From: Polytrichum commune
Taxonomy: Eukaryota; Streptophyta; Polytrichopsida; Polytrichales; Polytrichaceae
Reading direction: 5' to 3'
NCBI GenBank assembly: GCA_950295325.1
Contig: OX485806.1
Location: forward strand, 10,416,001-10,480,000
DNA: 64,000 nucleotides
This document shows, one piece after another, positions 49,791 through 60,030 of this stretch; position 1 is the stretch's first letter; every line of letters begins with the position of its first letter. Below the pieces are notes generated by a model. It ran no database searches. It was not told where the DNA came from and saw only the letters and a list, made by a program, of their open reading frames with translations. The position numbers and the translations under genes are program-made.

Positions 49791-50614
49791 AAGCTTGATG
49801 AAAACTGCGTGAGCTTAATCAGCCTCATTGAAGAAAAAGATTCATGATGAGATCCAACTTTCAAGGGAAGAAGTGCTTAAGTATTAGAGGATGAAACAAG
49901 GAGCGTAAACTTGGAAAATACATTCGACAACGACATTACACATACTGCTCCATATGACTCTCGGCCGGTTGTCGGTATCTGTCAGCCCTACCTATGACTC
50001 CTACAGGGACTCTGGACATCTTTGATGGTTCCATATTTTGTAAGTATGTAAATAACATGTTCTCTGTGTGTAACTTACGACTTTAGGCTGGCAGTGTGGC
50101 ATTGTGCACTACTGTACTCTTCTCTGAATACTTTTAAAAGGCTCCAATTTTTGGTCTAATTTTCCTCACTTCGAAGTTTGTGTATTCGCAATGTGGCTGA
50201 CATCCGATAACTTATAGGCAAAGAGCTCGGAATTAGGGAACGTCATTGGTCAAGTGTCTTTTCTAAATTCTGCCATTCTTGACTCACAAGCATCATCCGA
50301 TAGGAGAGGTGATTAGTGCCGACAATTGACCGATTCAGTCGGCAAAGCAAGTCCTGGCCCCTTCGACCAATTCAAGAATGAAGAATAATAAGCATAGTTT
50401 CTGTGTGCGAGTTTACCTATTGTGAAGGCTTGGAGGTTGTGCCATTTATGATTTTTTAGTACATTGGGCCACATCGAGGCTTGAGCTGGCTTGCATCATC
50501 GTGTAAGTTACAAGTTGCATGGTGCACGGCACTGCTAGCTTACAGTGCTGGTACTCACACGATATAAAAATATTTTTTATTCTTTTGTAAGAGAAAGGAC
50601 AATACTAAATATAT
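49791..50614. other. Intergenic DNA between divergent exonuclease and GH85 genes, no gene seen
   Basis: I find no open frame, tRNA-like sequence or array here. It separates the triplicated upstream region of the minus-strand exonuclease from the duplicated upstream region of the plus-strand GH85 gene. Confidence 0.5.
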
Positions 50615-51210
50615 TGGACATAGGTGTTAAGTTACTCCTAGATCCTTCTAAAATGCAAGCTTTGCCGAGGATTTTGACTCATCAGGGGCTTACTTACTTT
50701 CTTAATATCAGATGACTCCAAGATCCCAGTGACGAAAAGGATTAAGTGATATATCCAATGTCGCAAGTGCTCAGCAACAACACTTATTCGAGACAAAATC
50801 GTTGCCATGATGCATGATGGGTAAGTTAGAGTCCCGTGTGACATGGAGCCACATGATTCTATCTCCTGGCAAGGGTTAAGTCATTGGCGCTGAAATAAGA
50901 CATTTATATTTCGACATAGGTTTGCTACCAGATCCTTTCAAGCTTTACCTTGGATTTCTCACTCAGGGGCTTGCTTACTTGAATTCAGATGACACCCGGA
51001 TTCCACGAAAAGGTTAAGTGATCATATCCAATTTCGCAAGTTCTCATCAACTTACTTATTCGAGACAGAATCGTTCCGTGATGCACGATGGGTAAATTAG
51101 AGTCCGCTGTGGCATGGAATCACATGATTCAATTTTCTGGCAGCCTGTGATGGTGAGAAGCTGTTTTGATGTGATAAGGGTCAAGTTAAGTCATTGGGGC
51201 CGAAAGAAAG
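50615..51210 (+). repeat. Two-unit tandem duplication upstream of the GH85 gene
   Basis: Two units of about 300 bp (about 50615-50915 and 50916-51210) share TCAGGGGCTT, TCAGATGACTCC, TTATTCGAGACA, TGATGGGTAA, TTAGAGTCC, CACATGATTC and GTTAAGTCATTGG. They lie directly before the first exon and may include the promoter. Confidence 0.8.
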
Positions 51211-51381
51211 GGAATAGTTGTCTACACGAAGTTCTGCAATAAAATGTATAATTCCCTCCGAGCGAGCATACTGCGGAGACGAAAGCTCAAGTGGGTGTTA
51301 CAGCAAGCCAGGAGGTGGGTTTTTGCTTTCACTGAGAGGTTGTTCAGATTTTGGCGGATCGTTCGTTGGTGTGCTCCAAAC

Positions 51382-54300
51382 ATGGCAAACTCGGATTCAG
51401 ATTTGGCTCCGTTTCCACATCCACATTCAGATGGGGGCCTCCCCATTGCCTTTCCACTCACCACTTTGGAAGAGCTGAAGGAGAGAAGATATCTTTCCTG
51501 CCCCAATTTGGAGTTCCTCAAAAGCTCAGTTCCATTGAGGGATGGCTACAGTGGGCATGTGAAGCGGCCGCAGTTGCTTGTGTGCCATGACTACAAAGGA
51601 GGCTACCAAGAGGACAAATGGGTACAAGGGAAGCTGGGAATGGAAGGATACCATCTTTGGCACTGGCACTTGATCGATGTGTTTGTGTATTTCTCACATT
51701 CACTTGTCACAGTGCCGCCCCCGGGATGGATCAACGCTGCCCACAAGCATGGAGTTCCGGTAACTCGAGTCTGGGGGTTTGATTTCAGCTTTTCTTTTCG
51801 TGGATGTATGTCTCTCTTGTAATATGTTGAAATGATGATGTTTTTGTCATCGTTTATATGTGTTTCACATGTGATAGGTTCTAGGAACATTCATCACGGA
51901 ATGGGACCATGGTGCGTCCGTGTGCCGCGCTCTCCTCAGCGATGGAGAAACATCTTGTTTGTTCGCCTCTCGCCTTGCAGAGTTGGCTGATGTCTTGGGC
52001 TTCGATGGATGGTTGGTAAGCCTGCATCCATCCTCTCGTAAAGTTGTGCTTCCAATTCAATTAGAGTAGGTTTGAAATTTTTTTGAGTTTGTGTGTGCCC
52101 ATCTTGATGGGCAGATCAAGATGTCTTGGGCTTCAATGGGCGGTAGGTAAGCCATCTTATCCTCTCTCAACCTTGTGCTTTTGAATCATTCTTGTACATT
52201 TTGTTTTGAGGGGGATGTAAAGGTGTGTATCGTGAAGTCAGACTATGAGGAGGATCTCAGCCTTGGAAGTTACACACAGAGTTGTCAAGCTTCAACCTTA
52301 AGATTCAGGAGAGAAAAAGATGATACTGTTGTTCACATCCTTATCCTTCTGAAATGTCGGAAAGAAGCTTAGAGTAATAACCAGGAAGAGAAGGTTTGAA
52401 GAATTTTGAGTTTGTGTATGCCCATCTTGGTGGGCATGCCAAGCTGTCTTGGTCTTCAATGACTTGTAGGTAATCCAGCTGACAGTAGAGTATATCGTGA
52501 CATATTAAATGACTTGGGCTTTAATCCTCTCTCCACCTTCTGCTTTGATTCATTCTTGTGAATTTTGTTGTTGTATGGGCGCTCAAAACAAGATGTACAA
52601 GAATGAATGAAGAGCACAATGTTGAGAGAGGATGTCTGGTATCCTGAAGTCAGAATGCCAGGAGGATCTCAGCCTTGGAAGTTACATACTTAATAATCAA
52701 GCTCAGAGTTCAAGATTGACGAGAGGAGAAAAAAGATGATGCTACTGTAGACTCTTTGTCCACTAGATGAGGTGGGCTTGGTCACATCCTTCTGGAATGT
52801 TGGAAAGAAACTTGGTGTAACAGCTAGGAAGATTGGGTTTAAAGAAGTTTGATGAGTTTGTGTATTCACATCTTGATGGGCAGATCAACATCGAGAATCG
52901 GGTGGACGAGAAGGATATGCCGCGTCTACATCTTTTTGTGCAGCATCTTAGACATTGCATGCATGCTCTGATACCCAACTCTATCGTCATATGGTAAACA
53001 CCTCACCAGTTTTGGTCCTCTTGCCATGGTTTTGGTTGTATTGAACTGTTTTCTATACATCCAACCACAGCAGAATCTTTGCTCTGCAAATTTCATCTGT
53101 CCTTTGGACTTTTTGTGATAATTCTTCTGAGGGACCCCTGTTGTGTAGGTACGATGCAGTGACAGAAGAAGGTAAGCTGGACTGGCAAAATTGCTTGAAC
53201 GAGAAGAACCGGTTCTTCTTTGTTGACAGTGATGGTCTCTTTACCAACTACACTTGGAAGGTATGTTTTTACCATTTCTTCTGGCAAATTTTCAACATGA
53301 AAGCAAAATGTGAATCAGCAGAGTGGTCTCACTCTTAAAGATTGAAGAAGTAATTCTCATAGACGGACTATGATGTGGAAGAAGAACAAAGTTTCCTTGG
53401 TTGAAACTTTTCCATCAATCTACTCATAGCCGAACCAACCTTGCATCAAATTTCTGCAAGATGTATCAGTTGACCTCAAATGGTACAACACTTGCACACT
53501 AACGTGAGTTATGAATGTCAAGAGCAGGAAGAAATGGCCAAGTCAAGTGCAATTGCAGCTGGTGTAAGGGCAGCTGATGTGTATATGGGGGTGGATGTCT
53601 TTGGCCGCAACACCTTTGGTGGGGGTGGGTTCCAGGTATGCATATCATATACCAATTCTGGGTTTAAACCATACATGATTTGGTAAAATACATGCAGGGT
53701 CATAATCATAATTCACATGTAGATCTTCTTGCCTAGTTATCCTGTTATTCTTTGGGTACCTCTGTCTGTCTAGGCTTTCACATATAGTCCTGTTATATAA
53801 CATTCTTAAGTCGCCTGTTTTTTGTTTCAATGCAAATGGATTAATTCTCTGGTAATCCGGATCACCTAAGAATGATTCCATTGGGAACGCACCTCTTCAA
53901 TTGAACCCTAAACCCTAAACCTTAAACCCTAAAACTCTAACCCTAAACCTTGATTGTTGAGACTTTATCCTTGAAGCTAGAATAGTATGAGCACATCCTT
54001 ACACATGCTTAAGAATTCTATGTATCAGGATGAATTCTGGCATGACAACATTGATATAATATTTTGGCTGCATCTTTCAAAGGGTTTCTATTGTTGGGAG
54101 GGGGGCCATGCAGTGTGATGTAGCATTGAAGGCATCACGCAAAGCTGATGTGTCAGCAGCTCTATTTGCGCCGGCATGGGTTCTTGAAAGCAATCAACCC
54201 CCCTCTTTTGAGATTGCCCAGACCAGGTAAGTGAAAAGCATCCATCCCTCCAGCTAAGTGTTGGTGGTTATCATCTTTGTGAGAGGTGTTCGAGTAGAGT

Positions 54301-57300
54301 TCATAATCTGTTCTTTGTATATTTCTTTGCATTTGGTTTGAACGATCATTTGTTTCTTACATCAGAGCTTGAGGGCCCATGACCATCAAAATGTAAAACA
54401 TCTCATTGGTGGAAAATTCTGAGACTGTCCCATTTCACTTGACATCAGAGCTTGAGGGTCTAAGGGACCAAGGTAGTTTAAGTGGATGAAAAACCTACAA
54501 CGAGTCCTACATGGCATGCAATGGTTAATGATTCATGGTCTACTGGATTGTGCATCAAGCCCACCTTAAAGAGCTGGGTCTAACACAAAACTAGGAGACC
54601 ATGACACTTCAAAATCTCACAACCATGATTTATTATAAATTATTCTGTAAAAGGGTCCATATAAATAGGACGGTACCTAACAAAATAGTATATGGTGTAG
54701 AGCCTGGTTGCGTAGGTCTTTTCACTACACTTGAATGCCTGTGACCACATGAAATTCAAATTCAATTGTCCATGCTACACCCCTTCGGATGAGTCTCAAG
54801 GGCCCTCACAATTTTATGATCATGGCCCTTGGCCATAGTGTAAAGTGGCCCTTAGTAGAATCACACTTGTTCATTCCCTTTGAGGAAGTTGAATTATCTT
54901 TGGTGGCAATGTCTTCTTGTTCGCAAATTGATGTGCTGATTGTGATAATAATCTTACAGATGGTGGGGCACCATTGAGCGATGTTGGCCAGTGACGCGCT
55001 TCAATCCGACAACTCTTCCATTCTTTTCTGACTTCAATCGAGTTGAGTCCTGGTCTCTTGGGACATAGCGCTGTAATTTCCACAATGTCCATCTCAATCC
55101 AGAAATAAATAATGTAAAATGAGTTTGCGGCTTTCTGAGTATGATTGTCATAAATTATATGTCCAGATCCCGCTCTCAGAGGTTTAGCTCTCTAATGGGC
55201 TTACTCCTACGCGGTTGGAGGGAACAGGGCTGTGGAAATCTTGTATCTGTGGAAGGAGAGGAAGTCTCAAATCAACCATGGTTCAATCTTTCGTGCCAGA
55301 GCTTGCAGGTAACACTTGTGTGGGTCACCAAAGATTGTGCATTCCTTGTCTGCATTTTAACTGCTATGACTCAATGACATTTGAGTCACACCTCCACTTT
55401 CTCTCATCCATTGTTTGTGCATTTACAGCCATTGCTACATGTGATGTCTAATTCACAAATGGAGCAGAGTCTGGTGCAAAGCAGCATAAGGTGCTCTTTC
55501 CTTTCCACCTGATGATATCCATACTTATAGACCTTATTGAGGGAACTTCTATTACACTTAAGCATATTGACCATTTTGCAAAACTTGTCAAGTCTGGATA
55601 CTCTGTGTTAAAAAGCACATGACAGCCTTTCCAACCCAGATGGTTTACCTTTATAAAAATGGACACTTTAAACTCTGCATTTTCTCCCTGTAGGTCACTT
55701 AAACACGCAATTTGTACAAGACGATTAGCAAATCCAAATTGACGCTGTAGTTATTTTCCTTATTATTTTTTAGTTCATAAGGCTTATCATATTGAGAGAA
55801 CTCTATGATAAGACTTCTTATATTGATCATAGAGTCCTCCCAATTATGTGCACCATTGAACTTAAACTTGCTAACAGATGTTGAGCACTTAGTCCAATCT
55901 CTTTTAGACACATGTCCTTTTTGATGTCCGTTCTTGATTCCACGCTTAACCACTCACCACTCATGTATAGGTCTCTGATTAAGACAAGTAACTGATTTAG
56001 GCCTGCTTACCTTACAGGCACCATAGGTTCCAATTTACCAAAGCTTTTGTGCAGGGCGCTGCCAAGGCATATTAAGTGAAAACTGTCTTGTGGACAAGAT
56101 ACACCACTTAGTGCTCAGTACTTATTTTAACCCAATCGATGATGTGGCAGTCATGAGGCAGCGTATAGTGGAGGATCATGCCTTAAAATATATGGATCTG
56201 ATGGTATAGGCGTTGTACAACTCTATGAAGCCCACGTTCCTGTTGCTGGAAGCCCCATCCACATTTCGCACTCAGTAAGTACATGGCAAACTATCACAGC
56301 TTTTATTTTCAGGTTGATTCAATACTAAAGTCTATGTCAATTTAGCTTCAGAAGTGCTGGATAAATTCATCTACACAGAACGGCTCAAAGGGTTGCTAAT
56401 ACGCCGAGTACACACATGCTATGGCTATTTGGAAGATGGCTTTGAGTATTGACTTGTGCTAAGGGCCACTTTACACTACAGCCAAGGGCCTTGATCAACC
56501 ATGGAATTGTGAGGGCCCGCGAAACTCATCTGAAGGCTGTACCATGGACAACTGAAATTGAATTTTGTGTGGTCATGGGTCTTCAAGTGTAGTGTTTACA
56601 TACGCAACGGGGATCTCACCCAAATGCTCTTTCATTACCATCCTATTCTATTAATGTAGGCCCTTCCAAACAATAAGTTTTACTAAATCTAGGGTTGTGA
56701 GATTTTGAAGTGTCATTCTCTCCGGGTTATGTGTTACACCCACCTCTTTGAGGTGGACTTCGTAGACCATGAAACATCATTATCTATTGCATGCCATGGA
56801 GGACTCCATGTATGCTTGTTCATCCATTCAAACTTCCTTGGTCCCTTAGGCCCTCAAGCTCTAGTGTAAAGTGAAGTGGGCCAGTCTTGGCATTTTTGAT
56901 GAATGAGAGATATTAGATTTCAATGGTCACGGACCCTCAAGCTATTGTGTAAAGTGCCCATAACACTAACTTTAAATCAATTCCATCCGCAGTAGAGATT
57001 AAGAATCATCACGAAGCTTGTGGGTGGACTCATTTTCAAAGCAGCGAAGTTTGTAAAGGTACAAACTATGGTTGCCTGTCTGTGCAGGTACTACTTGAGA
57101 CCAGACTCCAAGTCTGCTTGGCGTTGAGAATATCCAGGGACAACTCATGGTTTCTGGTGTTATTAGTGGGAGATAACGAGGATATCCATATACCTCTATC
57201 CTCGCAGCGATTTGTCGTAAAATATTCTACACCTAATGACATTGTCCTTCAAGCAAGCAAAAACAAGAAGTGGTCTATACGCAACCACGTGCTCGAATTC

Positions 57301-57960
57301 GGAACCTGCATTTTGAACCAGATTTATGCAGTCACATACTCTCAAAACCTCGACGGAGATCGCCTTTTGTCCATTATTGAGGGAAATGTTCACGTAAACA
57401 ACAGCAAAGTAACTGGTGATGATTTGGATGGCATGGCTGCAGCAGGAGATGATGCTGCCTCATGCTGTGCATTACTAGGACATGTCCGCATTGCCACATC
57501 AGCACAGCACGATAGCACCTTACCTGGCATTCTGTTTGAAGGGTGCCACCTGGACATGGATGAAGTGACAGGTGGACAAAGATCTGTGAGCTTAACCCTT
57601 AGATGGGGTCTGGACATCCGAGGTGGAATTCAGCAGGGGTTGTGCAGGTGGGTGCAGTATCATGTATATTTAACAAAACAGGACCAGGTGGAATTGAGAG
57701 GGGACAACTCAGAAAGTGGACTAAGAAGCACTTTAGAGTTTCTGGGAATTGCAGTGGTGCAGGCATTTTCTGTCAATAAGCTTCTGGTAGATACTTCATG
57801 TCAGAAGTTAGTTTTTAGTGTTCGACCTCAGTGCGTGTGTGGAGTTTGGGGGCAGCCTACAGAGTCTCCCATTAACATCCCCGCTGTTTTAAGTAAGCAT
57901 TGGGCGCCCACCTCAGACCCTTCGCAACCGTTATTATCGATGATGGAGAATAATGTCTGA
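51382..57960 (+). CDS. ENGASE: Cytosolic endo-beta-N-acetylglucosaminidase, GH85
   Basis: The enzyme cleaves the chitobiose core of free N-glycans released during glycoprotein quality control, in the cytosol. Eleven exons, 51382-51759, 51878-52015, 52884-52993, 53149-53260, 53528-53635, 54114-54226, 54960-55041, 55228-55308, 55429-55490, 56169-56274 and 57088-57960, join in frame to 720 residues, close to plant ENGases. Landmarks are RPQLLVCHDYKGGY, WHWHLIDVFVYFSHSLVT, PPPGWINAAHKHGV, VLGTFITEWDHG, LGFDGWLINIEN (catalytic Asn174 and Glu176 of the GH85 N-x-E motif, with NIEN at the start of exon 3), VIWYDAVT, NRFFFVDSDGLFTNYTW, DVYMGVDVFGRNTFGGG and LPFFSDFNRG. The C-terminal 290 residues are one exon, usually beta-rich and less conserved. 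The ATG at 51382 has a good context. An in-frame ATG at 51244 would add 46 basic residues, which the family does not usually have. The intron 7 donor (CGA followed by GTTGAG) is weak. Confidence 0.93.
52016..52883 (+). repeat. Intron 2 of GH85: tandem array with duplicated splice junctions
   Basis: Three copies of GAGTTTGTGTRTGCCCATCT plus TGGTGGGCAG-type sequence lie at about 52085, 52408 and 52853. The last one is the true acceptor before exon 3. In the first copy the acceptor is followed by a piece resembling the end of exon 2 (GATGTCTTGGGCTTCAATGG) and then a donor GTAAGCC, giving a 32-base pseudo-exon at 52115-52146. In the second copy the exon-like piece and donor persist (about 52441-52470) but the acceptor has mutated. 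The intervening intronic segments also repeat (GAGGATCTCAGCCTTGGAAG, GATTCATTCTTGT). Confidence 0.85.
53904..53949 (-). repeat. Interstitial telomere-type repeat in GH85 intron 5
   Basis: About six degenerate CCCTAAA units lie in tandem inside intron 5 of the GH85 gene. Confidence 0.85.
54360..54851 (+). mobile_element. Tourist-like MITE in GH85 intron 6
   Basis: This nearly complete member is in the same orientation as 33326. The right end GTGTAAAGTGGCCC is followed by TTA (54852-54854), and a TTA also precedes the degraded left end (54357-54359). The left terminal repeat is eroded, beginning around AGCTTGAGGGCCCATGACC. A second internal copy of the CTTGAGGGTCTA motif lies about 85 bases in. 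Confidence 0.7.
56463..56960 (-). mobile_element. Tourist-like MITE in GH85 intron 10
   Basis: This complete member lies opposite in orientation to the copy in intron 6. It starts GGGCCACTTTACACTA and the right end is TGTGTAAAGTGCCCA, flanked by TAA on both sides (56460-56462 and 56961-56963). The interior matches the family over its whole length, for example CACCTCTTTGAGGTGG and TTGTGAGATTTTGAAGTGTC. Confidence 0.8.
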
Positions 57961-57971
57961 AGCAAGCCTAA

Positions 57972-58287
57972 GGGCCAACTTACACTATGGCTAAGGGGTG
58001 TGACCATAAAAATTGTGAGTGCCCTTGAAAAAGCATGCAAAGGCTCTACCATGAAAAGTTGAAACTGGATTTTGTGTGGAAACAGGCCTTTCAGTGTAGT
58101 GTAAGGAGATATGCGACCGGGTTATCAACTGAATGCTATTTCATTACTATCTTATTCTATTCATGTGGGCCCTTGTACACAATGAGTTGTAATAAATCAA
58201 GGGTTGTGAGGTTTTGAAGTGTCATGGTCTCCTGGTTTTGTTATAGACCTACCACTTTGAGGTGGGCTGGATGCAAAATCCAGTAAA
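57972..58287 (-). mobile_element. Truncated Tourist-like MITE in the GH85 3' UTR
   Basis: The element begins GGGCCAACTTACACTATGGC, preceded by TAA (57969-57971), only 11 bases after the GH85 stop codon. It runs through GGTTGTGAGGTTTTGAAGTGTC and CACTTTGAGGTGGGC and then loses similarity. The gene's 3' UTR and polyadenylation signal must lie within or beyond it. Confidence 0.75.
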
Positions 58288-60030
58288 GGGGAAACTTCAT
58301 TCATTCCTTAAAAGGGTTCCACTTCCTAGTGGATCTCTGAGCAATTTGGGCCAATTTCCCAGAGTTCTTAGAGCCTCAATCACCTGCTGGTCTGCCCCAA
58401 GGCGAGTGACAATTTTGTTGAAATTTCTCAGCAGCTAGCTGTGGCTAGTTTGCTGTACAAGAGCCCAAATTAGGGCTCACTCGATTCTACGTCGTTACCA
58501 AATTTCAATTGTTTTGAACACATATTATTTGACCAAAAAGTCTTTTCTTAAAAAGATCTGGATGTATGGGTGAAATCTGTTGTTGCAGCAAGTGGACATC
58601 GTTGAACGGTAAAAAATATCATAGAATGTACCACATGTTGATTTCCCATGGGCAGCGACTGTCCTACCTTCAGATGCCTGTCAGTTGTATGTGTAGGTTG
58701 GAATTCCAGCTTATGAAGATAAGTATGAGCCAATGATAGGACCATTGTGCGTTTTGCAATGGTATTGTTTTAACAAGAGTTAGTGTCATATGTGCCAACT
58801 TGAGACTCACATGTAGAAACTCTTTCATGAGTATGCCATATTGTGTGGATTACCACCCTTCATAAGTGCAAAATGGTCCTTATTGCAAAGGTATGGTTTG
58901 AGAATGGTCTTGAGCAATTTGACAAGCTATTGGGTGCATGCAAAGTTATGTGTGAGAATTTGGGACAAAATCACGTGGTCTCTGTGGCCCCCAATCAACA
59001 AAGGTGTTTGACTTAAGATGCTTTTGGCTTGGTATGCTCCGGGCTTTTCTGCTCCTTGCAACTGTGTTGTATGGGAGCTACACAGGGAGTAGTTCCCCTG
59101 CAATTTAAGGGGTCATGTGTGATAATTGGGTATTTTTAGGGGCTATGAAGTAATGTGCGCATTTATGTATATTCTACATATTTGATGAATAATCTTGAAA
59201 TATGACCGTCATATTCTCAAAGTGAATTTTTGATGCCCTAAAAGTTCGTTATGTTTTATAATTTATACTTTGAAACTTTAATTGAGACCCTATCTTCTAT
59301 TGCATCACTTTTATTTGGTGGAATGCTGGATAACCCCTTGGGGAGCTGTTGGCTCCTGCCACTGCAATTGGTTGCCTTTGTGTCCTGGCTATAGTCCTAT
59401 TTCATGTGTCTATCAATCTGTACATAGTGTCCGGTTGATTTGTGTCTCCTTTCTCATGGCTCCTCTCCTAAGCCCAGCTTAGAGTCCTTGAGTTGCTTTG
59501 TGAGATGTGCTATGTGTTTTATAAATCAATGGAAACAGCATTTGATTTAAAAAATTAATAAAATGATCCCAATGTATGTCCAAATCCAGCATATTGGGAT
59601 TTTCTACAATTTTATAAACAAGATTCAGGTCTTGAATTACATGAAAAAAGCATCAGAGGCATGATAATGCGAGCACCCAATGTGTGTGACAACAACGACG
59701 ACAATGAAGGAGTGTCAATTGGAATAGTCACACATGGTCACATTACTCTGAATGATTGTTGCTAAAGCTTATAGATCATTACCATATAATCTTTTCAATT
59801 ACCTGAAGCAAATCTTCTTTTAGACAAAACACCTGAACATATTTGTACTACATCTACAAAGGTGATTTTTTAGCAGAATAGTTCATGGAGACTGGATCAA
59901 AACCGAGGACAGGCAGTTCCTCTTGCTAAGGTGAAGAGGTGGTTGAAATGGGCTCTCATTCTCATGGGCCAAGGTTTGAACCATGAAGTAACCACTTCTC
60001 TGCATAGACATGATGGTACAAACTTGTGAT
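58288..60030. other. Intergenic DNA between convergent GH85 and COX6a genes, no gene seen
   Basis: No credible open frame or long repeat array was found. The two genes converge here, so both 3' UTRs probably end in this region. Confidence 0.5.

Noticed and set aside
56055..56210. Open frame beginning GRCQGILSENC as a GH85 exon
   Set aside because: Its phase does not fit the flanking exons and the frame stops before the conserved YGSDGIGVVQLYEAHVPVAG segment. The acceptor at 56168 fits in phase and sequence.
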